The position numbers and the translations under genes were made by a program. From assembly GCA_964392385.1 (NCBI GenBank), contig CAYMPR010000008.1, positions 1-42,179 of the forward strand: a DNA stretch of 42,179 nucleotides. Reading direction: 5' to 3'. Positions 8,347-18,940 of the stretch are shown here, piece after piece; position 1 is the first letter of the stretch; the number at the start of each line of letters is the position of its first letter. The notes under the pieces were generated by a model. The model ran no database searches. It saw nothing but the letters and a program-made list of their open reading frames with translations, and was not told the origin of the DNA. The stretch is from MWEH01 sp964392385 (GTDB lineage: Bacteria > Bacillota > Clostridia > Christensenellales > DTU072).

Positions 8347-11300
8347 AGTAAAACGAAATTCAATTAATAAAAGCACAAATCTTTTTTTTGTTGCGCTGTT
8401 TTTCGCTGCGGTTTTTTTATCAATTCTTGTAATTACGCCTACAAGCTCAAACTTTAATGCAGAAGCTGCGTTTTCATTTTCAGGTTCTGGAACAGAGCAA
8501 GACCCCTTCCTCATAGGATCAGTTAGTGAACTACTGGAATTATCTAACAAGGTAAATCATGCTGAAACACCAGAAAACACTGAAGGTTTAGTTTTTGCCC
8601 TTTCGGATAACATAGATATGTCATTAATGGAAGAAGGTGTTGTTTTTAACCCAATAGGGACTCTCGCCCATCCTTTTGCCGGAAAACTCAAGGGTAGTTA
8701 TGGTGGGCAAACACACGTAATTGTCAATCTATTTACGGAAGGAAATGGATTGTTTGGTTACACTGCTTCAACAGCTGTTATTGATGGAATAGGCATAGCA
8801 AACGCAACAATTGGGGATAATTACGCAGTGTCAAACGTAGGAGGTATAGTTGGAGTAAATTTAGGGACTGTCACTAATTGTTTCTTTTACGGCACAGTTA
8901 AAGGCATTAACAATGTAGGCGGTCTTGTCGGAATTAACGGCGCTGATGGGGGTGCAACAGGAACTGTTAGCTTTTCCTATGGTAATGGAACGATTATTGC
9001 TAGCGGGACATATGTTGGCGGTGTTGTTGGTAAAAACTATTATCAGATGAATTGTACATATTCTCTTTCTAAAATAGAGGTTTCTTATTGGCCTGGCAAT
9101 AACTACGATGGAAACATCGGAGGTGTGTTAGGGGGAAGAATGCCGGGATACAATGGTTATAACACCACACCAGCTTATTCCTATTTTTACAAGGGTAATA
9201 ACGATGGAAATATGGATGCAATTGGATTTGGAACTTCTAGAGACACAGTGGAGGTCCCGGATGATCCTAATCACGCTAGCTATAGATTTGCAGGACTTAG
9301 TGGGGAGCAGTTTGGCAGTAGCACGCAATCTCCTTTATCAAAAACATTAACAGATCTATTTGGTTTGTCTTACGAAGGTTCTTGGATTAGAAAATACTCA
9401 ACAACTGATTATTCTGCCTGGTACGCTCCAGTACTAAAAAATAGAGTTCCTACTTCAAATGTATTTTTGGAAAATCTTTATTTTAAAAACAGTGTCGCAA
9501 TTAGAAGATATGGTTATACGCATAATCAATTTGAGTGGGGTACAGTAGATAACCCATACCTAATTGAGAATGTGGAACAATTTAATAACCTTGCTTTGTC
9601 CACGCAAAATTCTACTCGTCCAGAAAGCTACTTAAACAAATTTTTCTTGCAAAAAAACAATTTAAACTTCCAAGGAATTAGTCCAAACATTGTTGGGAAA
9701 AAGCACGAATCGAACTATCCTTTTTCAGGCACATATGATGGTGGTTTTAAAACCATTTCAAACTTTAATTTAACGGATACTCCATATGTTACCCAAAACG
9801 ATGTTGGCCTTTTTGGGTATATTAATGCCTCGAGTACAGTCAAAAATATCGTCTTAAACGATAGTTGCGTATTTATAGGGAAAAGTAGGGTCGGAAGCAT
9901 TGTGGGCTACTCTAATGGTGGAAGAGTAATAAATGTATGGAGTAAGGCAAGCGTAAAAGCCACGGTTGATTATGGCGGAGGAATTATTGGACAAGCCGCA
10001 ACAGGAGTATATACCAACATTTTGAGTGACCCTAGTTTTGCATCTGTTGATCCTTTGCTTATATCGAAACATAAAGGTATTTTTGGTACTTCAAACAATA
10101 CAACTTTGAAAAATATTTGGTATCTCGACAACCCAGCTAATAATCAGGGAGTTTCCTCTACTTCAGGACAAGGAAATATTTTACATTTTAGTACGGCATA
10201 TGGCGATATTAGTGCTTCTTTAGCAGAAACTGGGCAGATATCTTTTATCTCAACTCCAGATTCATCCTGGTCTTCTTCATTTAGAAACGTAAATGAAGAG
10301 GAGATTGCTACTGGGAATGAATTTTTACCAAGTATAGATGAAACAAGGAAAAATTTAGAATTCTATTTGAGATTCGTAAAAACAATTGAGGTTGAGCTAG
10401 TAGATTTAGAAGGCAACACAGTAGATTTACATGGAACACTAGAAGATGGTGATTTTGGTTTCATTGTATCCCCTGCGCTTTCTACTAAATATTGGGTGGG
10501 GCAAAGATTTAGTGTGAATGTTGATATATCCAATACCACATTAGGTTATTATGTGGATAATACACAATTTTTTAATTCTTTAGATGAAACTATCGCATCT
10601 CCTGCGTTTTTAGAACATACATATGACAATTATTTAAAGAAAGCTAGTATAAGAACAGAAATGGTAGAGGAGCTTTCAACGTTTAAAATTGTAATTGGGG
10701 AAATATCACTTACTTCAACAGCATTTAATAGTCCTAAAACCTATACTGGTGAAGAAGTCTATACCTTTTCTTCCGCTGACGATTTGGTCGATGGTGGACC
10801 AGCTGGATTTAGTTTCTCGGTTGATTATTATGGCGTAAGCCCAATCAATGCCACGAGTAACGGAAGACTTGCCGTTATTTATTCCAAAAACAATGTTATC
10901 AGGGGCAAACTTGATAAAACGTACGTGATCCTTCCCAAGGAACTTAGCGTTACATTTACTTTGGAAGACCACTCGGTAGTACAAACAATAAAGGAATTTG
11001 ATGGTATTGGTGGAGTGGATGATTTTGGTGATAGAATTTTTCAACCTACTACTGTTAATCAGAGCAAAATAATTGGGGTAGCTCCAGCAGATATTGATAA
11101 CCTACTTAAATTGCGAGTAAATGCCCAAATCTCATATATTGCTCCAGATGTTAATCCGAATGAAACAATTTCGGTAATTGTTAAATTTGCCCTTGTAGGT
11201 ACTTCAAGCGCAAACTATATTTCCCCTAGTCAAGTTGAAGGCTCATACGGAGGAATCACCAAAAGATTAATTAAGATTGTGATATCTTCTCCTTTAGAAA

Positions 11301-14069
11301 AGCAATATGATGGATTAGTACCTTCTCCTCCACCGAATTACTATATCGACTATAGACTTTCTCCTATTCCTGATGATATGCGATTGAATGGGTCCCCCAA
11401 ATTTACTTTTACGCCCGACAATAACCCGAGTGTAGGAACTTATCCTATGACAGTAAATTTTGCAGATCCATCAGATGGTAATATTTATACCATTGCGTTT
11501 CAAGATCCAAATAATAGTCAATTAACAGTAAATCAGCTAAATTATAATATTACTCCCAGAGCTTGTTTGGTGGAATATTTAGGCTTTGAAGAGAGTTATT
11601 ATTCCTCGGGAAAAACTGGAAGTATTGTTTATAATCCAAGTAGATTACTGCAATACAATGCAAACTTTATCGACATAGCTTCGAGCAAGCATTTACTCGA
11701 AAAAGAGTTTTGGGAAAATGGGGCGGCTTTGGGTAGTAACCCAAGTGAAGCTGGAACCTATACTGTGTATATCCAAGAGCAAGTAGAAGATATTTATGGG
11801 TTAAATTCTAGTACCACTAAAAACTATTATTTAGTTAATCCAGAACTTACTTTTCATATTCTCCAAGCTGAACAAAATGATATTTCTATTAATAGCCTTA
11901 GCACCGTTGATTTTGATGAAGTTTATCAAATAAGCTCGACTGGCGGGAGTGGAACGGGTGAGACAATTTACTTAACATACGAATCGATAAATAATACGGC
12001 ACAAGTAAGTATAGAGGGGAATAGCTTAACCTCTATCAAGGCTGGAAACATTTCGCTAATTGCCCGAAAAGGTGAGTCTAGAAACTATAAATCTAAGGAC
12101 TCAGNNNNNNNNNNNNNNNNNNNNNNNNNNNNNNNNNNNNNNNNNNNNNNNNNNNNNNNNNNNNNNNNNNNNNNNNNNNNNNNNNNNNNNNNNNNNNNNN
12201 NNNNCCTTATCGCAAGAAATTCCTACCCTTACTATTTCTAAACTTCAAGTTAATGTTACTGCAGAAGATAAAACACAAATTTATGGCCAAGCAGAAATTC
12301 CTCTTACTTTTCTAGTCGATGATGAAGAGATTACCTTGCAAGGGGCTTTATCTAGAGAAAACGGCGTGAGTGTTGGAGATTATGCTATTTCAAAAGGTAA
12401 TTTATCTGAATTAAACTTAAACTTTGATATTGTTTTCTCTCCAGGTACTTATTCAATCACCCCAGCAACGCTTAAAATTATTATCGAGGCAAAGACGAAA
12501 AACTTCGGAGATCCTGACCCTGTTCCAACTTTTAGTGTGGAAGGACTTGCAAGTAATGATACTGCTTTATCTATTGGGCTCCAAGGCACAATTTTAAGAG
12601 CTCTCGGGGAAAATGCATATAAACAAGGGTTTTCTACTCCAAGTGCCGATTATACATATTATGCAGGTACTGGAGACAAAGCCTTTACTCATACTTCTCA
12701 AAACTATAATCCAACAATAAATGTGCAAAATGCAACCTTAAGGATACTTCCTATTTCTCCTTCTTTTGAAAACATAGTACCTGTAAAAGTTCAATATGGA
12801 AATACTCTTAGTAACGCTTTGTATGGAAATCCAGGGGTAAGCGAAATGCCTTCTCTTGCTTCAGCTAGAGGAAGAAGATATGTAACAGAAGAGGGTAGGT
12901 GGGAAGAAAAAATTGTGGAAGGAACCTATGTATGGAAAAATACCTCAGAAAGGCCTGACTACGCCCAAGCTAATACCTATACTGCAAAGGCTCGTTTTAA
13001 TCCATTAGATAGAAATTATAAAATTACAGATTTTGACATTGTAATAACTCCAATCAGGGTCGCGTTAACCTTAACATTTACTGGCGAAACAAGTTATGTC
13101 TATGATGGACTGGAACACAAAGAAATGAGCTTTAGATTTAATGGTGTTCTAGGTAGTGATGATGTAAGGGCAAGTGTAACATACAACGGGGATGTTAAAA
13201 ATGTTGGTAGGTATAGAGCAACTCTTACAATTAATAACGGCAACTATATTATTTCCAACTCAAATAGCATTAATATTGATATTACCCCTAAAGAACTTGT
13301 AATTGGACACCCAGATATTAAGGTTGCAAAAGGTGCAACTCCGGTATATGCATTTACATATGAGGGATTTATTGCGGGAGAAAGTTACCTAAATTTAACT
13401 ACATCTCCAGTTATTGTATATGTTGATGAGGTTGGCCTTTATGAGGGAATAAGAGCCTCAAGAGCTAGTGCAGATAACTACTCTATTACTTATACACCTT
13501 TTAATTTGCGGGTGCTTGCTATCGAATTAGTGCCCCAAGAGGATAAGGATAATATATTGGTAAATGGCGTGTTTGAGGACGGCATAATAAGCCAGTGCGA
13601 AGTTGTTGAGACTGGGCTAGAATATAAAAATATGGCGGGCAAATTCGAGGCTGCTAAGGCAATATATACCGAACTAGCTAGTACTATGATATCAACAATG
13701 TATTTGATAAAATTTACTAATTCCGATGGGGAAGTTGTCCAAGATGCTGGGGCAAAAACCATGACTATTGAGCTTTCGGAAGAGCAAGTAGAAAAAATGA
13801 GTACATATAAATTTTTCGGCGTCACTTCTTCCGGTGATATGATACTACTTGATGAGCCAAGCTTATCGGGGAATCTTGCGACTTTTGACATAGAAGGCTT
13901 GTCTTCCATTATGTTTTTAGAGCCAGCAGCAGAGACATTTAATATGATGTATTTATATATTGGTATTGGTGTTGTAGCTGGGTTGCTAGTAGCTATTGCG
14001 ATAATAATAACAATTGTTAAATCCAAAGAGCGAAAAAGAGTTATAGCCTTCAAAGAAGAAGAAATATAG
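8336..14069 (+). CDS. Large GLUG/MBG surface protein with C-terminal anchor (interrupted by assembly gap)
   Basis: One gene read in two pieces: 1256 residues before the 100-N gap and 620 after it. The two frames join if the true gap length is a multiple of three. Residues 1 to about 44 are a signal peptide (hydrophobic core FFVALFFAAVFLSILVI, AEA before the mature end). Residues about 45-580 carry GLUG motifs (VGGIVGVN, VGGLVGING, VGGVVGKN, GGGIIGQA) in a beta-helix-like pattern. The middle and the part after the gap are MBG-type beta domains (FGDPDPVPTF; VYDGLEHKEM; a PKELVIGHPD unit). Before the end is a beta domain like those preceding anchors in Firmicute surface proteins. The last 38 residues are one membrane helix plus KSKERKR. 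Expected role: extracellular adhesin or glycan-binding stalk. CAGGA (8324-8328) favours ATG 8336; ATG 8339 is possible. Sequence following the N-run in the pre-gap frame (to 12241) is an artefact. Confidence 0.88.
12105..12204. other. Assembly gap (100 N)
   Basis: Exactly 100 undetermined bases, the usual placeholder for unknown length. It lies in the repetitive MBG-like part of the surface-protein gene, where short reads would collapse. The frame before and after is compatible with an uninterrupted gene only if the real length is divisible by three. Confidence 0.97.
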
Positions 14070-14182
14070 TTTTTAATCGATTTATTGTTCAATTACGTAT
14101 CCTTGAGCACCAAATTTGAGGAACCCATTTGTATTATCCTCTAGAATTGTTTTTATGCTTTAAAGTGATATAGAAAGTGCAA

Positions 14183-14210
14183 TTGACATTTATCTTATTA
14201 TTAATATAAG
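14183..14210 (+). promoter_or_regulatory. Promoter of citrate synthase
   Basis: Perfect TTGACA (14183-14188), a 16-base spacer, and TATAAG (14205-14210), 46 bases before the start codon. The citrate synthase gene, and possibly the GH20 gene behind it, would be transcribed from here. I found no good terminator between 14070 and 14182. Confidence 0.75.
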
Positions 14211-14256
14211 ATTAGACTAGTTATTTATGTTGCTAGTAGATATCAAGGAGTAAACA

Positions 14257-15633
14257 ATGGAAGACGACAAAAACATTATTACAGAAAAGGAAATTAAGCC
14301 TAAACTAAAAAATTTGGCCTCAACTGCATTTAAAGAATCTTTTATTCCTCCAGAATTGTATGATAAATTTGATACAAAAAGAGGCCTTAGAGATTTAAAC
14401 GGCAAAGGGGTGGTAGTAGGGCTAACAAACATTTCTGAAATTAATTCACGTAAGGAAATAGACGGTGAACTTCAACCTATCGATGGTGAGTTGTTTTATA
14501 GAGGTTACTCCATTGATGACCTAGTTAAGGGTTTTATCTCTGAGAAAAGATTTGGTTTTGAAGAGACTACCTATTTACTTCTTTTTGGGAAATTACCTAC
14601 TCAAGCCCAGCTCGATGAATTCTGTACCATATTAGGTGGTTATAGGAGCTTGCCACTAAGCTTTGTAAGAGATGTGATTATGAAAAGACCATCTTTAGAT
14701 ATGATGAATGTCTTGGCTAGGTCGGTTCTAACTCTATATGCTTACGATGACAACCCAGATAATATCTCTATTGAAAATGTACTAAAACAGTCATTAAAAT
14801 TGATATCGAGATTTCCTTTGTTGTCAGTTTATGGCTATCAGGTGTATAAACATTATTTTGATGATGGCACTTTAATAATTCACCAGCCCAATCCTTCTCT
14901 CTCTACTGCTGAGAATATATTGCATTTATTAAGACCAGACCAAAAATATACATCACTAGAAGCAAAACTTTTAGATCTTTGTTTAGTTTTACATGCCGAA
15001 CATGGAGGAGGAAATAACTCAACATTCACAACTCATGTAGTGACTAGTTCTGGAACTGATACATATTCTAGTGTTGCCTCATCTCTTGGGTCACTTAAAG
15101 GGCCAAGACACGGTGGAGCAAACGTAAGAGTTGTGCAAATGATGAATGATATAAAGAAAAATATTAACACGAAAAGTGATGATGCTTTAAAAGATTATAT
15201 TTCTAGGTTATTGGATAAGAAAGCATTTGATAATACTGGGTTAATATATGGAATGGGACATGCAATTTACACAAAAAGTGATCCAAGAGCTAGAATATTA
15301 AAAAGTTTTGCAAAACAATTAGCTGATGAGAAAGGCCTCCAGGAAGAATATGACTTATACAAGAGAGTTGAAAGATTCTCTTTGGAAATTATCCCTGAAA
15401 AGAGGAAAATATATAAGGGTGTGTGTGCTAATGTGGATTTTTATTCGGGATTTATTTATAAAATGTTAGATATTCCGATAGAGTTATTCACTCCTCTATT
15501 TGCAGTTTCTAGAATATCTGGATGGAGTGCACATAGAATTGAGGAGTTAGCAAACACTGGTAAAATAATTAGACCAGCCTATGAGGCGGTTTGTCCTACT
15601 CAAAAATATAAAAAAATGAAAGAGAGAAAATAA
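14257..15633 (+). CDS. gltA: Citrate synthase
   Basis: 458 residues. The enzyme condenses oxaloacetate and acetyl-CoA to citrate in the cytoplasm. Family signatures occur in order: GELFYRGYSIDDL, LHAEHGGGNNSTF, LKGPRHGGAN, GMGHAIYTKSDPRA, VDFYSGFIYKMLDIP and FAVSRISGWSAH. The expected catalytic triad is H285 (GPRHGGA), H335 (GMGHA) and D394 (NVDFYSG). It is longer than short bacterial forms because of about 50 extra N-terminal residues, as in several clostridial citrate synthases. AAGGAG lies 6 bases before the ATG and it has its own strong promoter. It is the only central-metabolism enzyme in a stretch of glycan-related genes. A 2-methylcitrate side activity cannot be excluded. Confidence 0.95.
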   Translation: MEDDKNIITEKEIKPKLKNLASTAFKESFIPPELYDKFDTKRGLRDLNGKGVVVGLTNISEINSRKEIDGELQPIDGELFYRGYSIDDLVKGFISEKRFGFEETTYLLLFGKLPTQAQLDEFCTILGGYRSLPLSFVRDVIMKRPSLDMMNVLARSVLTLYAYDDNPDNISIENVLKQSLKLISRFPLLSVYGYQVYKHYFDDGTLIIHQPNPSLSTAENILHLLRPDQKYTSLEAKLLDLCLVLHAEHGGGNNSTFTTHVVTSSGTDTYSSVASSLGSLKGPRHGGANVRVVQMMNDIKKNINTKSDDALKDYISRLLDKKAFDNTGLIYGMGHAIYTKSDPRARILKSFAKQLADEKGLQEEYDLYKRVERFSLEIIPEKRKIYKGVCANVDFYSGFIYKMLDIPIELFTPLFAVSRISGWSAHRIEELANTGKIIRPAYEAVCPTQKYKKMKERK

Positions 15634-15666
15634 ATCCTGTCATAAGGAAAGTAGTTAGAGGTAGAA

Positions 15667-17277
15667 ATGATCAATCTGATTCCTAAACCAGTTTTTTGTG
15701 AAGAACAGTATGGCGAATTCATAATAAATCAAGATACTACGGTCTATGCAGATGACTTTTTAAAATATGCAAGGGATAGATTCTTAGATATTATTGAAGA
15801 GACTTGTGGATATAGACTTAACTATGTAGAGAGTTCAAAAGCAACAGTTTGTTTTTTTATGAACCGTAAAATTCACGAAGAAGGGTACGAGATTGAGTGT
15901 GATACCGAAAAATTAATAATTAATGCATCAACAAAAGCAGGAGCTTTTTATGCGGTTCAAAGTTTAAGACAGCTTTTATTGACAGATTTGGTAGACGATC
16001 CCTCTATATTATCTATGCATGCTGTAAAAATTAGCGATTTTCCTAGGTACGAATGGAGAGGATTAATGCTCGATGAAAGCAGGCATTTTTTTGGACCAGA
16101 AATAGTAAAGGATTTATTAGATTCTATGGCAATGCATAAACTTAATGTTCTACATTGGCATTTGACTGACAACAACGGGTGGAGAATTGAAATAAAAGGT
16201 TATCCTAAATTAACCCAAATAGGAGCCACTAGAAAAGGGACTCAGAGTAAAGCTTGGGGAAGTAAGGTTATCGATTGGAATCCTCATGAAGGGTTTTATA
16301 CACAAAATGAAATAAAAGATATCGTCAATTATGCTATAAGAAGAAATATAATGATTGTTCCAGAAATAGATATGCCTGCACATCTAGCTGCGGCTATTTC
16401 GGCATATCCAGAGCTTGGATGTTTCAATAAACAAATCGAACCTTTTGTTTTACATTCCGGGAACAATCCTGGGGAACAGGAGATAATTGCTTGTGCTGGG
16501 AAGGATTTTACCTATAGGTTTATTTATGACATAATTGATGAACTTTCAAAGCTTTTTCCATCGCCATATTTTCATATAGGTGGGGATGAAGCACCCAAAA
16601 CTGAATGGCAAAAATGTCCCAATTGTCAAAAATTAATTCAAGATAATAAGCTTGTTGATGAGGAGGGACTTCAGGGATATTTTTCCAATAAAATTGCTGT
16701 TTATTTGAAGCGTAAAGGCAAGAGATTAATTGGCTGGAATGAAATATTGAAATCTGAAAACTTGGAAAATTCAATTATTGCTCATTACTGGACCGCAAAA
16801 AACGATCCAAAAGTAACCAATTGGCTTTCCTCGGGTCATAATGTGATAATAAGCAAACATCAATCTTTTTATTTTGATATGCCATATTCAAAAATGAACT
16901 TAAAAGATACCTATTCATTTTCACCCGAGGAATATGGTCTTAAGCACAACCAAAGTGCAATTTTGGGTGTCGAAGCTACACTTTGGACGGAATGGATCCC
17001 AACTCAACAAAGATTAGAGTTTCAGCTTTTCCCAAGAATGGAGGCCCTTTGTGAGGTTGCTTGGAGTCAAGAAGGTAGTTTGGATTATGAGGACTTTAGA
17101 ACAAGACTAGATAAATTTTTACCTATTCTAAAGCGAATGGGAAAGATATATTGTCCTTTAATTATGGTAGATGGGAATAAATTTCTAGGCTTTTTTGATT
17201 TTCTTAAGTTTTTAAAACGAAATGCTCATTTTGAATATAACCGTGCTATGGTTTATCGGAAGAGGGGTAGGTACTAA
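15667..17277 (+). CDS. Beta-N-acetylhexosaminidase, GH20
   Basis: 536 residues, cytoplasmic (no signal peptide). Residues 1-125 are the GH20b-type N-terminal domain, ending AGAFYAVQSLRQLL. The TIM barrel starts at YEWRGLMLDESRHFF and includes LNVLHWHLTDNNGWRIEI, IVPEIDMPAHLAA and FHIGGDEAPK. D307-E308 in GGDEA is the catalytic pair: Glu is the acid/base and Asp assists the substrate acetamido group. Later come VEATLWTEW and LFPRMEALCEVAWS. It removes terminal GlcNAc or GalNAc. AGAGG precedes the ATG. It starts 33 bases after citrate synthase and ends 3 bases before the next start, so the genes are probably co-transcribed. A chitobiase-like preference is possible. Confidence 0.95.
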   Translation: MINLIPKPVFCEEQYGEFIINQDTTVYADDFLKYARDRFLDIIEETCGYRLNYVESSKATVCFFMNRKIHEEGYEIECDTEKLIINASTKAGAFYAVQSLRQLLLTDLVDDPSILSMHAVKISDFPRYEWRGLMLDESRHFFGPEIVKDLLDSMAMHKLNVLHWHLTDNNGWRIEIKGYPKLTQIGATRKGTQSKAWGSKVIDWNPHEGFYTQNEIKDIVNYAIRRNIMIVPEIDMPAHLAAAISAYPELGCFNKQIEPFVLHSGNNPGEQEIIACAGKDFTYRFIYDIIDELSKLFPSPYFHIGGDEAPKTEWQKCPNCQKLIQDNKLVDEEGLQGYFSNKIAVYLKRKGKRLIGWNEILKSENLENSIIAHYWTAKNDPKVTNWLSSGHNVIISKHQSFYFDMPYSKMNLKDTYSFSPEEYGLKHNQSAILGVEATLWTEWIPTQQRLEFQLFPRMEALCEVAWSQEGSLDYEDFRTRLDKFLPILKRMGKIYCPLIMVDGNKFLGFFDFLKFLKRNAHFEYNRAMVYRKRGRY

Positions 17278-17280
17278 TTA

Positions 17281-17733
17281 ATGCTGCTACTAGACATAGA
17301 AAAAGATTTTTCCCGAAAAGATGAGAATCAACATTTTTATTTTCAATTCTTAGTAAAAGAAGAATGTTCTTCCATTACAATTGATTTTTCTTATTCTCCA
17401 ACTGAAAATGATGATTTAAATTCCCTTGCAAGAATTTTTGAAGCATATAAAAAGGTCAATCAATCAATTGATGAAGAAAAAGCAAAGCAATTACTCCCAT
17501 TAAAAAATTTAATTACTGTAGCTTTGGATGGGCCAAAGGGCTTTATCGGTAACGCCCATAGGTTTAAACCACTTGCATCATATTCCATTTCTTCAAAAAG
17601 TGCTGATTATGGATTTTGCCCTTCAAAAATAATTCCAGGGCTATATCGCATATCCTTAAGCACCCACTGTATTGCTAGTGAAAAAGTTAAAGCATTAGTT
17701 GTAGTAAATGGAGAAACATTGACCCAAGGATAA
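17281..17733 (+). CDS. Small beta-rich protein resembling the N-terminal domain of CehA/McbA-type PHP hydrolases
   Basis: 150 residues, no signal peptide or membrane segment. Features seen are a predicted beta-sandwich with FQFLVKEECSSITIDFSYSP near the start, LITVALDGPKGFIGNAHRF in the middle and IIPGLYRISLSTHCI near the end. In many CehA/McbA family metallohydrolases a domain with this pattern (a 'VP-x-x-V-x-Y-SP' strand, a 'D-x-x-G-x-RG' turn, 'PG-x-W' strand) precedes the PHP domain in one chain. Here the next gene is a bare PHP protein, so this may be the detached domain acting in trans. GAGGGGTAGG lies just upstream and it follows GH20 by 3 bases. The homology is by eye and needs a profile search. 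Confidence 0.55.
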   Translation: MLLLDIEKDFSRKDENQHFYFQFLVKEECSSITIDFSYSPTENDDLNSLARIFEAYKKVNQSIDEEKAKQLLPLKNLITVALDGPKGFIGNAHRFKPLASYSISSKSADYGFCPSKIIPGLYRISLSTHCIASEKVKALVVVNGETLTQG

Positions 17734-17865
17734 TAGTTAGCCATTAACTTGCTCGTAAATTAAACTTCATAAGGCAATATTTCAACCATAGACAATAAAA
17801 CAAAGTAAAAGGAAAAGACACAATCAATAGGTCTTGGATGATAAACTCTTAAGGGAAATTAATAA

Positions 17866-18840
17866 ATGATTAAATATTTACCATTTGAATTGCACACCCA
17901 TACACTCCATAGCGATGGTTCTTTTACTGTCCAAGAATTAGCAGATAAGGTAATTTCTGCTGGTTTATGTGGCTATGCATTAACAGATCATAACACTGAC
18001 TCGGGTTGTACCGAGGCGAGAAATATTAGTAAATCTTTAGATATCGCATTTATTGAAGGCATTGAGTGGACTACCTTTTTTGGGCACATAACTGTTCTTG
18101 GTGGGCACTACGATAAAGATTACAGAATGGTTAACCCTCTTACTGTTGAAGCAAGGTTAAAGTTAGCCCTTGAAGCAGGTGATGTTGCAATTCTAGCCCA
18201 TCCGTTTCGTGTAGGGACTCCTGTATGTACAGGATGTTGTAATAGTTTTGACTTTAAAAGCTACCAGTATCTAAATGGATATGAAATTTGGTCGGGAAGT
18301 GATCCTTCTAACAATGTATCTAACAAACAAGCGCTTATTTTTTACAACGAATTGTGTAAAGAGGGATATAAAATAGCTGCTATATATGGGCGAGATTGGC
18401 ATCGTAATGGTAAGAGAAATGATATCTATGCTGCAACCTACTTAGGAATAGAAGGTGATAATAAATCTCCTCTTAATGCTCTTTTAGCGATAGAAAACAG
18501 AAGAACATATATATCAACAGGAATAAGAGCAGATATTTTTTTAAAGAACACAAATGGCGAAAGAATAGAAATTGGGAGCTCAATTTCAGAAGGTGAGTAT
18601 ACCCTAGTATGTGAAGTATCGCAGGAAAAAGCACAATATGCAAATTATGATATTATCCCTGAAAAAATTGAAATTTTCGGCAATGCAATAAGCGATAGCA
18701 ATATTTCGAGTGTATCTTTCGGAGGTTATGCAAAAAAGATTAAGGTTAAGAAAGGCTATTTGGGAGTAAAGATTGTTGGTAAATTGAATGAAAAAGAATC
18801 TGATTTACTTATATCAAGTCCATTCTACGTGGGATATTAA
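17866..18840 (+). CDS. PHP-domain metallohydrolase (CehA/McbA-like)
   Basis: 324 residues. Metal-binding PHP motifs are clear: HTHTLHSDG (residues 10-18), LTDHNTD, EGIEWTT, LAHPFR and GRDWHRNG, with a C-terminal beta domain (about 220-324). PHP proteins hydrolyse phosphoesters or, in the CehA/McbA branch, other esters and carbamates using a two- or three-metal centre. There is no signal peptide, so it acts in the cytoplasm. AAGGGA precedes the ATG. It lies between the detached-looking beta protein and a GDPD-like gene, which suggests a role in processing phosphodiester- or phosphomonoester-decorated sugars; that is inference. The substrate is unknown. Confidence 0.85.
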   Translation: MIKYLPFELHTHTLHSDGSFTVQELADKVISAGLCGYALTDHNTDSGCTEARNISKSLDIAFIEGIEWTTFFGHITVLGGHYDKDYRMVNPLTVEARLKLALEAGDVAILAHPFRVGTPVCTGCCNSFDFKSYQYLNGYEIWSGSDPSNNVSNKQALIFYNELCKEGYKIAAIYGRDWHRNGKRNDIYAATYLGIEGDNKSPLNALLAIENRRTYISTGIRADIFLKNTNGERIEIGSSISEGEYTLVCEVSQEKAQYANYDIIPEKIEIFGNAISDSNISSVSFGGYAKKIKVKKGYLGVKIVGKLNEKESDLLISSPFYVGY

Positions 18841-18940
18841 GAGATAACATTTTGTTTATAAGTTTAATGTCAAAGATACTTTAACACTTGCTTTTTATAA
18901 CCGCGGAAATGAAATTTAGTTGAATTAGGAGTTTTATAAT

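Noticed and set aside
8160..8550. Two overlapping minus-strand open frames over the duplicated leader
   Set aside because: They arise because the tandem repeat and the signal-peptide region stay open in reverse. The hydrophobic repeats are simply the translated repeat units.
12205..12241. C-terminal residues of the upstream frame after the N run
   Set aside because: This results from reading through 100 unknown bases in the wrong frame. The continuous coding frame resumes at 12207.
13490..14092. 200-codon open frame on the minus strand
   Set aside because: It lies antisense to the C-terminal end of the MBG surface protein, has no ribosome binding site or recognisable motif, and is Ser/Ile-rich as expected for a complement of A+T-rich coding sequence.
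17277..17281. Frameshift joining GH20 to the small beta protein
   Set aside because: GH20 ends after its complete catalytic domain, and the small gene has its own strong ribosome binding site.
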